Below the pieces are notes generated by a model. That model saw only the letters and a program-made list of their open reading frames with translations, made no database searches and was not told the DNA's origin. Shown here piece after piece: positions 25,139 through 36,306 of a DNA stretch of 64,000 bases (the stretch's first letter is position 1; each line of letters begins with the position of its first letter). The stretch is taken from the NCBI RefSeq assembly GCF_012932495.1, contig NZ_JABCNG010000002.1:310001-374000 (forward strand), in the 5' to 3' direction. Origin of the DNA: Novosphingobium sp. SG919. GTDB taxonomy: Bacteria > Pseudomonadota > Alphaproteobacteria > Sphingomonadales > Sphingomonadaceae. Both the position numbers and the translations under genes were made by a program.

Positions 25139-25157
25139 CGCTTTCTAATTTGAAGCG
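25139..25157. promoter_or_regulatory. Candidate TetR operator in the divergent TetR/MFS gap
   Basis: The 129-base divergent gap is AT-rich close to the TetR gene and contains CGCTT-N9-AAGCG at this position, plus GTGA-N8-TCAC just beyond it. Either could be the TetR site. The arms are short, so this is only a weak suggestion. Confidence 0.3.
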
Positions 25158-25241
25158 TGATTCATTTTTCACTATTAAGCCGGAACCGACCGGCAGTGCA
25201 AGCTACAGCCAAGCCCCTGCCAGGCTCAATGGGAGAGAACG

Positions 25242-26528
25242 ATGCCCGCTGCCCCAAGACTGGACGATGCCTTGGCCAACGACACCGCGGGGCGCGCGGC
25301 TTTTGTCCGCTCGCCTGCCTTTGTGCTCGCGATGCTGCTGGTGGTCTATACGTTCAATTTCATCGACCGGCAGATCCTGGGCATCCTTGCCGGGCCGATC
25401 AAGGCGGACCTGGGGCTGAGCGACACGCAACTGGGCGCGCTGGGCGGCTTTGCCTTTGCCTTGCTCTATTCCACCATGGGCTTGCCGCTGGCCTGGTTGG
25501 CCGACCGGCGCGGCCGCACGCGGGTGATCGCCGCATCGCTCGCGGTGTGGAGCGCCTTTACCGCGCTGTGCGGCCTGGCGGGTGGCTTTTGGGCGATGTT
25601 TGCCTGCCGCCTGGGGGTGGGCGTGGGCGAGGCGGGCGGCGTCGCACCGTCCTATGCGTTGATTTCCGATACTTTTCCGCCCCATCGCCGGGCACGGGCG
25701 CTGGCGATCTATTCGCTGGGCATTCCGCTCGGCTCGGCCGCGGGCATCCTGCTGGGTGGTTATGTCGCGGCAGCGGTGAACTGGCGCGCGGCGTTCCTGG
25801 CGGTGGGGCTGGCGGGGCTGGTGTTCACGCCGCTGTTCGCCTGGGGCGTGTGCGACCCACGCCGGCCCACGCCGGGCGCGGCGCCGGCGATGCGCGCGGT
25901 GCTGGCGATCCTGGCGGGCAAGCGCAGTTTCTGGCTGCTCTCGTTCGGCGCGGCGTCGTGTTCGATGATGGGCTATGGCCTGGCGTTCTGGCTGCCCTCG
26001 CTGATGCGCCGCTCGTTCGGGCTCGATCTGGTGCAAACCTCGCAGTTCTTCGGCCTGCTCCTGCTGGTCGGCGGCACGGCCGGGGTGCTGGCGGGCGGCG
26101 TTCTGGCCGATTGGCTGGGTACGCGCAGCCGCGCGGCCTATGCCCGCGTTCCGGCCCTTGCGTTCCTCGCCGGGGTGCCGCTGTTCGTGGCCGGGTTGCA
26201 TGCGAGCGGGGCGGGCCTGGCGTTCTGGCTGTTCCTGCTGCCCCAGGCACTGGTCTATATCTGGCTCGGCCCGATCCTGACGGCGGTACAGCACCTGGTG
26301 CCGGCGCCGATGCGGGCGACGGCTTCGGCTGCGTTCCTGCTGATCAACAACCTCATCGGGGTGGGGCTGGGCTCCTTGACGATCGGCAAGCTGTCCGACC
26401 TGCTCACCCCGCATTTCGGCAACGATGCGCTGCGCCAGGCGATCCAGATCGGGTTGGGGTTCTATCTGCTGGCGGCGGTGCTGATGCTGCTGGGCGCGCG
26501 GCACCTGCAGCGCGAGTGGGTGGATTGA
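25242..26528 (+). CDS. MFS transporter, spinster-like family
   Basis: This 428-residue inner-membrane protein has about 12 membrane segments. The N-terminal MLLVVYTFNFIDRQILGILA, the loop AWLADRRGRTRVI and GVGVGEAGGVAPSYALISD are typical of the spinster-like/organic-anion branch of the MFS abundant in sphingomonads. GGGAGA eight bases upstream supports the start. It is divergent from TetR-hydrolase and followed 30 bases later by proline iminopeptidase. The substrate is unknown; aromatic acids and lipophilic anions are known for relatives. Confidence 0.9.
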   Translation: MPAAPRLDDALANDTAGRAAFVRSPAFVLAMLLVVYTFNFIDRQILGILAGPIKADLGLSDTQLGALGGFAFALLYSTMGLPLAWLADRRGRTRVIAASLAVWSAFTALCGLAGGFWAMFACRLGVGVGEAGGVAPSYALISDTFPPHRRARALAIYSLGIPLGSAAGILLGGYVAAAVNWRAAFLAVGLAGLVFTPLFAWGVCDPRRPTPGAAPAMRAVLAILAGKRSFWLLSFGAASCSMMGYGLAFWLPSLMRRSFGLDLVQTSQFFGLLLLVGGTAGVLAGGVLADWLGTRSRAAYARVPALAFLAGVPLFVAGLHASGAGLAFWLFLLPQALVYIWLGPILTAVQHLVPAPMRATASAAFLLINNLIGVGLGSLTIGKLSDLLTPHFGNDALRQAIQIGLGFYLLAAVLMLLGARHLQREWVD

Positions 26529-30505
<3,977 letters not shown>

Positions 30506-30565
30506 CTGCACCGTGCCCTCGCCAATCCCCATCGGCAATCGCGCGCGCTTGTGCAAGTGCCCCTT

Positions 30566-30601
30566 CGCGCCGGGGACGGGCGCAGGCCGTCACCCGGCGC
30601 G
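30566..30601. terminator. Hairpin after nfsB
   Basis: CGCGCCGGG at 30566-30574 pairs with CCCGGCGCG at 30593-30601, and the inner GACGG/CCGTC extends the stem to 14 pairs with one bulged A. It begins 11 bases beyond the nfsB stop (minus strand) and before the sensor-kinase gene, so it probably terminates nfsB transcription. Confidence 0.6.
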
Positions 30602-30612
30602 GGCCGACCCGG

Positions 30613-31290
30613 TCAGACGTGGGTGATGATGGTTTCGAGCGGCAAGCGCGACTTGGGCAGGCGCCCGTTGTAATCGGCGTCCTTGTCGGCATAGCCCAGG
30701 GCGACCACGAACAGGCTGTTGAAGCCTTTTTCGCGCAAGGCAAATTCCGCGTCGAGGATGCGCGTGTCCACCCCTTCCATCGGCGTGGCATCGATGCCCA
30801 GTGTCGCCGCGCCGAGCAGGAACTGCCCGAGGTTGAGGTAGACCTGCTTGTCCAGCCAGTGCTGCTGGTCGCGCAGTTCATACTTGTGCAGCCCCGAAAA
30901 GGTCAGGCGGCCGGCATGGACGCGCGCCTTCATCGCTTCGGGATCGGGGGCAAAGCGGCCGTCGGCTTCTTCCTGCGCAGTGATGCGGGCGATGTGCTGC
31001 GCGCTGGCATCGATCAGGCTGGCAAAGACGACGACGTGGGAGGCATCGCGGATCGCCTTGGCATTGAAGGCAAAGCGTTCCTGTGCCGCCTTGGCTACGC
31101 GCTCCTTGCCTTGAGCGGTTCCGGCGATGATGAAATGCCAGGGTTGCAGATTGGTGCTCGACGGGCTGAAGCGCAGCAGGTTTTCCAACGTGGCGATATC
31201 GGCGTCGCTGATGCGGCGGGCCGGGTCATAGGCCTTGGCCGTGTGGCGCGTGCGGGCAGTGGCAAGAATATCGGACAAGCGGCACTCCAT
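30613..31290 (-). CDS. nfsB: Oxygen-insensitive NAD(P)H nitroreductase
   Basis: This 225-residue FMN enzyme of the NfsB/DHPR family reduces nitroaromatics and quinones and dihydropteridines with NAD(P)H in the cytoplasm. It aligns with E. coli NfsB along its length: RHTAKAYD, FSPSSTNLQPWHFI, ASHVVVFAS, EEADGRFA, DKQVYLNLGQFLLGAATLGIDATPMEG and LPKSRLPLE. I chose ATG 31290 (MECRLSD), as in the family; the upstream frame is translated leader DNA. The leader at 31291-31331 can fold into a nested hairpin. Confidence 0.93.
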   Translation of the reverse strand: MECRLSDILATARTRHTAKAYDPARRISDADIATLENLLRFSPSSTNLQPWHFIIAGTAQGKERVAKAAQERFAFNAKAIRDASHVVVFASLIDASAQHIARITAQEEADGRFAPDPEAMKARVHAGRLTFSGLHKYELRDQQHWLDKQVYLNLGQFLLGAATLGIDATPMEGVDTRILDAEFALREKGFNSLFVVALGYADKDADYNGRLPKSRLPLETIITHV

Positions 31291-31331
31291 GGGCAACGGG
31301 TGTTGAACGTTCCCGTCTATGGGTATTGCCC
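31291..31331. promoter_or_regulatory. Nested inverted repeats in the nfsB leader
   Basis: GGGCAA (31291-31296) pairs with TTGCCC (31326-31331), and inside it ACGGG (31296-31300) pairs with CCCGT (31312-31316). The structure lies directly upstream of the nfsB start and after the Lrp gene on the same strand. It could be a terminator of the Lrp gene or an RNA structure at the nfsB start. Confidence 0.35.
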
Positions 31332-31366
31332 CGGCCGGTATCCAGGGGGCACGATCGCCGAGATCG

Positions 31367-31849
31367 TCAGACGCTGGCAAAACCGCGCACGGGAATGGCC
31401 GTGGTGTGCTTCAATTCCGAAAGCGTGACGGTGGATACGATATCGATCACCCCGGGCAGCTTGAGCACCACCTTGAAGATGAATTTCTGATACCATTCCA
31501 GCGATTGCGCGATCACCTTGATCATGATGTCGCGCTCGCCGAAAATGGTGTGGCACTCCAGGATCTCGGGCGTGATTTCGATCTTGCGCAGGAAATCCTC
31601 GCGCTGCTTGTCGGAAAGCGCGGCCATCTTGAGCGTGGCAAAGACAATGATCGCATCGCCCAGCTGCTTGCGATCGAGCAGGGCGACCTGGCCCTTGATA
31701 TAGCCTTCCTCGCGCAGCCGTTGCAGGCGCCGCCAGCACGGCGATTGCGACAGGCCCACTTTTTCGGCCAGTTCGGTGGTGGAAAGGCTGGCATCCTTCT
31801 GGATCTGGTCCAGGATCTTGAGATCGATCGGGCTGAGCGGTTCGGCCAT
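31367..31849 (-). CDS. Lrp/AsnC-family transcriptional regulator
   Basis: This 160-residue protein has an N-terminal helix-turn-helix (LSTTELAEKVGLSQSPCWRRLQRLREEGYIKG, residues ~20-52, key residues) and a C-terminal RAM/ligand domain of the amino-acid-sensing type. ATG 31849 (MAEPLSPIDLK) matches the family start. It is divergent from a PLP enzyme and an ornithine-cyclodeaminase-like gene. Lrp/AsnC proteins often control divergent amino-acid catabolic genes in response to the amino acid. Confidence 0.93.
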   Translation of the reverse strand: MAEPLSPIDLKILDQIQKDASLSTTELAEKVGLSQSPCWRRLQRLREEGYIKGQVALLDRKQLGDAIIVFATLKMAALSDKQREDFLRKIEITPEILECHTIFGERDIMIKVIAQSLEWYQKFIFKVVLKLPGVIDIVSTVTLSELKHTTAIPVRGFASV

Positions 31850-32030
31850 GCGGAAATTCCTGTAATTTGCGCAACAGCTATCCGGGCTGCAGCACAACAC
31901 AAGATAATATCGACGAAATGCATGGTTTACCTGCATGAACGACGCGGACCGTCGCTGCCCGGCATGGTTATGCGCAAACCCGCTGCGAAACGGCATGAAT
32001 TGGCAGCGGTCGGCGGCTATGCAAGGCAAC
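31850..32030. promoter_or_regulatory. Divergent promoter region between Lrp and the PLP enzyme
   Basis: This 181-base gap contains an AT-rich core near 31860-31930 (AAGATAATATCGACGAAATGCA) and two copies of TGCATG 15 bases apart. An Lrp-type operator is expected here. No clear consensus promoter could be identified by eye. Confidence 0.4.
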
Positions 32031-33320
32031 ATGGCATACAAGCAGGGCACAGAGGCGATGGCGGGCGCGGGGCTGACGCGGCGCCAGGCGATTCAGGGGC
32101 TGGGCGCGGGCGTGGCCGCCGGCATGGCAGCCGGCCCGCAGGCCGCGCGCGCCGCGGCCGCAACCGCGCCAACCGCGACCGCGCTGCCGGCCCGCGCCGC
32201 CTTTGCGCCGACCAGCCTTGCCTACCTCGACAATGGATCGCAGCACCCGCTGAGCCTGGGTGGCCAGGCCGCTATCGAGACTTATCTGGCCAAGCGACGG
32301 CTGGACCCGGCGGCGCAAGGCTATGACCTGGACGAGGAAGGCCTGCTGGCCAAGTTCGCCCGGCTGATCAACGCCGATCCTGATGAAGTGACGTATGTGC
32401 AAAGCACCACGGCCGCCGAGCAGATGGTGCTGCGCGCGCTGGACCTGCCGGGCAACGGCGGCGCCCGCGTGGTGACCGACACGCTGCATTTCTTCGGCTC
32501 CATCCCGCTGTATGAAGAAATGGCGCGGCAGGGGGTGAACGTCACCTGGGTGCGGGCGGTGGATGGGCGTATCCGCATGGAAGACATGGCCAAGGCTCTG
32601 GCGGCCGGGGCGCGGCTGGTGGCGCTTTCGCACGTGTCCACGATCAACGGGTTCGAGCATGACCTCAAAGCCGTGTGCGACCTGGCCCATGCCCATGGCG
32701 CGCTGGTCTATGCCGACATGATCCATGCCGCCGGCTGCGTGCCGGTGGACGTGAAAGCCAGCGGCGTCGATTTCGCCGCCTGCGCTTCGTACAAGTGGCT
32801 GATGGGCGATTTCGGGCTGGGGTTCCTCTATGTGCGGCGCGATGTGTGGCCGCGGCTCAAGCGTTGCGCCTATGGCTATTACGGTATCGATACGTTCCAG
32901 CCGCATATCTATCCGCTCGATCCGCCGGGGGCGGCGGTGGCCGACTATGCCTTTGCCGACAATGCCACCGGCCGCTTTGCCTTAGGCACCCATAGCCATG
33001 CGGTGATCGCGCAATTGCACCATTCGCTCGACTGGATCATGGCCACGGGGGTGGCGCGCATCCAGGCCCATGCGCAAGGGCTGGTCGCCCGGCTCAAGGC
33101 CGAACTGCCCGCGCGCGGCTATACAGTGATGACCCCGCCCGAATGCCGGGCACCGATCGTGACCGCGATCTGCGCCGATGCCCGCGCCAAGATCGGCCCG
33201 GCGATGGCTGCGGCGGGGGTGAAGCTGACGCTTTCGGCCAACCGCTTTCGCCTGACGCCTTCGGTGCAGAACGACGATGCCGATATAGACCGGTTCCTGG
33301 CGGCGCTGCCGCGCGCATGA
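32031..33320 (+). CDS. Tat-targeted class-V aminotransferase fold PLP enzyme
   Basis: This 429-residue PLP enzyme of the isopenicillin-N-epimerase/cysteine-desulfurase-like group carries a twin-arginine leader: LTRRQAIQGLGAGVAAGMAAG followed by an Ala-rich cleavage zone. The PLP domain shows SHVSTINGFEHDL, the Asp in VYADMIHAAG and the cofactor Lys in ASYKWLMGDFG. Export of a folded, cofactor-loaded enzyme is exactly what Tat allows, so it may work in the periplasm on amino-acid derivatives. ATG 32031 has AAGG nearby; ATG 32058 would also keep the leader. It overlaps the ornithine-cyclodeaminase-like gene by four bases. The reaction could be epimerisation, lyase or transaminase chemistry. Confidence 0.85.
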   Translation: MAYKQGTEAMAGAGLTRRQAIQGLGAGVAAGMAAGPQAARAAAATAPTATALPARAAFAPTSLAYLDNGSQHPLSLGGQAAIETYLAKRRLDPAAQGYDLDEEGLLAKFARLINADPDEVTYVQSTTAAEQMVLRALDLPGNGGARVVTDTLHFFGSIPLYEEMARQGVNVTWVRAVDGRIRMEDMAKALAAGARLVALSHVSTINGFEHDLKAVCDLAHAHGALVYADMIHAAGCVPVDVKASGVDFAACASYKWLMGDFGLGFLYVRRDVWPRLKRCAYGYYGIDTFQPHIYPLDPPGAAVADYAFADNATGRFALGTHSHAVIAQLHHSLDWIMATGVARIQAHAQGLVARLKAELPARGYTVMTPPECRAPIVTAICADARAKIGPAMAAAGVKLTLSANRFRLTPSVQNDDADIDRFLAALPRA

Positions 33321-34288
33321 AAGAGGCCAAGATGGCGCAAGACCTGGTGTTCATCGATGGCGAGAGCGTGCATCGCCTGCTCGATTATCCTGCCTGCATC
33401 GCGGCCATGGAGGCGGCCATGCGCGCGCTTTCGGGCGGCGCCACGCGGCAATTGCCGCGCACCATGATCCACATGGGCGAAGGGCGCACCTTTGCCCAGA
33501 TGACCGCGAGCCTGGCGGACGATGGCATGTTCGGGGCCAAGCTGATCAGCGTGTTCGCCGATCCCGCCCGGCCGGGCCAGCGCCGCCATCGCGGGGTGAT
33601 CACCCTGTTCGAGCCGACGGAAGGCCGCCCCGTGGCCGTGGTCGATGCCGAGGCGGTGACCCATATCCGCACTGCCGCCGCCACGGCCGTGGCCACCCGC
33701 GCCCTGGCTCGCGCCGATGCGCGCGTGTTGCTGATCATGGGCACCGGCGGGCAGGCCCACACCCACCTGGCCGCGCTGCCGCTGGTCCACCACTTCGAGC
33801 GCATCCTGATCTGGGGCCGCGATCCCGCCCGCGCGGCGGCGGTGGTGCAGGAATGGCAGGATCGCCTGCCCGTGGCCGTGGCACCCGACGCGCCAGATGC
33901 GGTGGCGCAGGCCGACGTGATCTGCACCGTGAGCGGCGCGGCCCAGCCGATCCTGCTGGGGCAATGGGTGCAGCCCGGCACCCACGTCAACCTGGTGGGA
34001 TCGAGCGCGCCGGGCCCGGTGGAAGCCGACACCGCACTTGTCGCTGCCGCGCGCTATATCGCCGACAGCAAGGCCAACGCCCGCGAAGCCGCCGCCGAAT
34101 TCCTGGTCGCCCGCGCCGCCGGCGCGGTGGACGATGCGCATATCGTGGCCGAGATCGGCGAAGTGCTGCTGGGCCACGTGCCCGGCCGCCGGAACGCGCA
34201 GGATATCACGCTTTACAAGTCGCTCGGCCACGCGGTGCAGGACCTGGCCGCCGCGCAGTTGCTGCTGGAGCGCGTGCGCGCGGGGTAG
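33317..34288 (+). CDS. Ornithine cyclodeaminase / mu-crystallin family protein
   Basis: This 323-residue NAD(P)-binding protein has AVVDAEAVTHIRTAAATAVAT with the conserved substrate-binding Arg, the dinucleotide loop IMGTGGQAHTHLAAL, and VGSSAPGPVEAD. Known family members are ornithine cyclodeaminase, alanine dehydrogenase and ketimine reductase. Paired with a PLP enzyme and an Lrp regulator, it probably handles an imine or amino acid formed by the partner. The ATG at 33317 overlaps the previous stop (ATGA), but ATG 33332 has a better ribosome site (AAAGAGG) and may be the true start. Confidence 0.9.
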   Translation: MKEAKMAQDLVFIDGESVHRLLDYPACIAAMEAAMRALSGGATRQLPRTMIHMGEGRTFAQMTASLADDGMFGAKLISVFADPARPGQRRHRGVITLFEPTEGRPVAVVDAEAVTHIRTAAATAVATRALARADARVLLIMGTGGQAHTHLAALPLVHHFERILIWGRDPARAAAVVQEWQDRLPVAVAPDAPDAVAQADVICTVSGAAQPILLGQWVQPGTHVNLVGSSAPGPVEADTALVAAARYIADSKANAREAAAEFLVARAAGAVDDAHIVAEIGEVLLGHVPGRRNAQDITLYKSLGHAVQDLAAAQLLLERVRAG

Positions 34289-34305
34289 GCTTTTTCCAGC
34301 TCCAT

Positions 34306-34321
34306 GGGAAAATTTCTTCCC
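34306..34321. promoter_or_regulatory. Third copy of the GGGAAAATTTCTT element
   Basis: GGGAAAATTTCTTCCC matches the element before the XRE-cupin gene at 15 of 16 bases. It lies 18 bases after the cyclodeaminase-like stop and 74 bases before arsR. Its role here is unclear, because it is not obviously in the promoter of either neighbour. Confidence 0.45.
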
Positions 34322-34375
34322 CCGCCCCTCCTGCAGGCGGGCGGGCGTGCAGGCTTGGCTGGCCAAACCCTGATA

Positions 34376-34401
34376 TATCCATTAATCCGGATATATGGAT
34401 A
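34376..34401. promoter_or_regulatory. ArsR operator-like dyad overlapping the arsR start codon
   Basis: A 26-base dyad with outer arms TATCCAT / ATGGATA and centre ATCCGGAT matches in 22 of 26 positions (one TA/AT exchange per arm). It covers the arsR ATG at 34395. There is no clear ribosome site in front of the ATG. A repressor bound here would cover the start of transcription if the mRNA is leaderless or nearly so. Confidence 0.65.
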
Positions 34402-34727
34402 ATGATTCGGCCATAGCGGCGCTGGGTGCGCTGGCGCAGGGAACGCGGCTTGACGGGTTTCGGTTGCTGGTGCGGCACGAGCCCGAGGGGTTGCCGGCCG
34501 GCGAGATCGCACGGCTGCTGGATGTTCCGCAGAACACCATGTCGGCGCACCTGGGCATTCTGGCGCGAGCCGGGCTGGTGCGGGCCGATCGGCAGGGGCG
34601 CACGATCGTCTATCGGGCAGACCTGGATGGGCTGCGCGCGCTGACGCTGTTTCTGGTCACCGATTGCTGCGCGGGCAATGCCGCGCTCTGCGCGCCGCTG
34701 ATTGCGGCGCTTTCTCCCTGTTGCTGA
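34395..34727 (+). CDS. arsR: ArsR-family arsenic-responsive repressor
   Basis: This 110-residue winged-helix repressor has the DNA-reading segment EIARLLDVPQNTMSAHLGILARAGLV and a beta wing ADRQGRTIVYRADL. The metalloid site is not the classical CVCDL in helix 3. Cysteines are clustered at the C-terminus instead (DCC, LCAP, SPCC), the arrangement known for C-terminal As(III)-sensing ArsR proteins of proteobacteria. It is followed after 13 bases by arsC. Its operator probably is the dyad that spans the start codon. Confidence 0.92.
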   Translation: MDNDSAIAALGALAQGTRLDGFRLLVRHEPEGLPAGEIARLLDVPQNTMSAHLGILARAGLVRADRQGRTIVYRADLDGLRALTLFLVTDCCAGNAALCAPLIAALSPCC

Positions 34728-34740
34728 AAGGAACCGCCCA

Positions 34741-35181
34741 ATGCACGCAGACACGAGCGTGGATATCGTCATCTATCACAATCCCGAATGCGGCACTTCG
34801 CGCAATGCGCTGGCGATGATCCGCAATGCGGGGATCGAACCGCACGTGATCGAATATCTGAAAACCCCGCCATCGCGCGCGCTGCTGACGCAGTTGATCG
34901 TGCGCGCCGGGATTTCCCCGCGCGCGTTGCTGCGCGAGAAAGGCACGCCTTATGCCGAACTGGGGCTGGATGATCCCGCGCTGACGGACCATGCGCTGAT
35001 CGATGCGATGATCGCCCATCCGATCCTGATCAACCGACCGCTGGTGGTTTCCCCGCTGGGCGTGAAACTGTGCCGTCCGTCCGAAGCGGTGCTGGATCTG
35101 CTGCCTGCCGAGCAGCAAGGCGCGTTTGCCAAGGAAGACGGGCAGGCCGTGGTCGATGCCGCCGGCCAGCGCGTGATCTGA
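34741..35181 (+). CDS. arsC: Arsenate reductase, glutaredoxin-dependent
   Basis: This 146-residue enzyme reduces arsenate to arsenite with glutathione and glutaredoxin. The active-site loop YHNPECGTSRN with the catalytic Cys is at residues ~11-21, and the Arg residues of the arsenate site are seen in HPILINRPLVV. ATG 34741 has AAAGGA nine bases upstream. It lies in the arsR-arsC-acr3 operon. The length matches the ~140-residue family. Confidence 0.95.
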   Translation: MHADTSVDIVIYHNPECGTSRNALAMIRNAGIEPHVIEYLKTPPSRALLTQLIVRAGISPRALLREKGTPYAELGLDDPALTDHALIDAMIAHPILINRPLVVSPLGVKLCRPSEAVLDLLPAEQQGAFAKEDGQAVVDAAGQRVI

Positions 35182-35184
35182 GCC

Positions 35185-36231
35185 ATGGGCAGGTTCGAAC
35201 GCTATCTTTCGCTGTGGGTCGCACTGTGCATCGTGGCCGGCATTGCCCTGGGGCAGATCGTGCCGGGGCTGTTCGCCGCCATCGCCGCCGCGCAACTGGC
35301 ACAGGTCAACCTGGTGGTGGCCGTCCTGATCTGGCTGATGATCGTGCCGATGCTGCTCAAGATCGATTTTGCCGCATTGGGTACGGTGCGGCAGCATTGG
35401 AAAGGGGTGGGCGTCACCCTGTTCATCAACTGGGCGGTCAAGCCGTTTTCCATGGCCGCGCTGGGCACGCTGTTCATCGGCTGGCTGTTCGCGCCGTGGC
35501 TGCCGGCGGGGCAGGGGCCATCCTATATCGCGGGCCTGATCCTGCTGGCGGCGGCGCCCTGCACCGCGATGGTCTTCGTCTGGTCCAACTTGTGCGATGG
35601 CGAGCCGACTTTCACGCTTTCGCAGGTGGCGCTCAACGATGTGATCATGATGTTCCTGTTCGCGCCGCTGGTCGGCCTGCTGCTGGGCGTGGCAGCGGTG
35701 CAGGTGCCGTGGGCGACGCTGCTCTTGTCGGTCATGCTCTATATCGTGGTGCCGGTGATCGTCGCGCAAGTGTTGCGCCGGGCGGTGCTGGCGCGTGGTG
35801 GGCTCAAGGGGGGCGGAGAGGCCGCTTTGGCGCGGCTGCTGGCGGCGCTTGGCCCGGTTTCGCTGGTGTCGCTGCTCACCATGCTGGTCTTGCTGTTCGG
35901 GTTCCAGGGGCAGGCCATCCTGGCGCAGCCGCTGGTGATCGCGCTGCTGGCGGTGCCGATCCTGATCCAGGTCTATGGCAATGCCGCGCTGGCCTATTGG
36001 CTGTCGCGGCGCATGGGGGTGGCCTGGTGCGTGGCGGCGCCTGCTGCGCTGATCGGGGCATCCAACTTCTTCGAGCTGGCCGTGGCGGCGGCGATCGGCC
36101 TGTTCGGCCTCAAATCGGGGGCGGCGCTGGCAACAGTCGTGGGCGTGCTGGTGGAAGTGCCGGTCATGCTGTCGATCGTGGGCGCCGTAAAAGCCACGCG
36201 TGGCTGGTATGAAGCGCGGGCGGCGGCCTGA
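35185..36231 (+). CDS. acr3: ACR3-family arsenite efflux permease
   Basis: This 348-residue inner-membrane protein has ten predicted membrane segments. The conserved cysteine helix APCTAMVFVWSNLCDGEPTFTL and ASNFFELAVAAAIGLFGL mark it as an ACR3/BASS-fold arsenite exporter, not ArsB. It starts three bases after the arsC stop and completes a minimal arsenic-resistance operon with no arsA or arsH in this window. Confidence 0.95.
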   Translation: MGRFERYLSLWVALCIVAGIALGQIVPGLFAAIAAAQLAQVNLVVAVLIWLMIVPMLLKIDFAALGTVRQHWKGVGVTLFINWAVKPFSMAALGTLFIGWLFAPWLPAGQGPSYIAGLILLAAAPCTAMVFVWSNLCDGEPTFTLSQVALNDVIMMFLFAPLVGLLLGVAAVQVPWATLLLSVMLYIVVPVIVAQVLRRAVLARGGLKGGGEAALARLLAALGPVSLVSLLTMLVLLFGFQGQAILAQPLVIALLAVPILIQVYGNAALAYWLSRRMGVAWCVAAPAALIGASNFFELAVAAAIGLFGLKSGAALATVVGVLVEVPVMLSIVGAVKATRGWYEARAAA

Positions 36232-36240
36232 AACGGCAAA

Positions 36241-36271
36241 TCCGCTGCCTCCGTGGAATGGAGGCAGCGGA
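36241..36271. terminator. Hairpin between acr3 and the convergent TonB receptor
   Basis: A perfect 12-base stem (TCCGCTGCCTCC / GGAGGCAGCGGA) has the seven-base loop GTGGAAT. It starts nine bases after the acr3 stop and lies 36 bases from the receptor stop on the other strand, so it is a likely bidirectional terminator. Confidence 0.75.
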
Positions 36272-36306
36272 CCGTTGCGACCCGAATGTTTCGGGGGATT
36301 GGCCGG

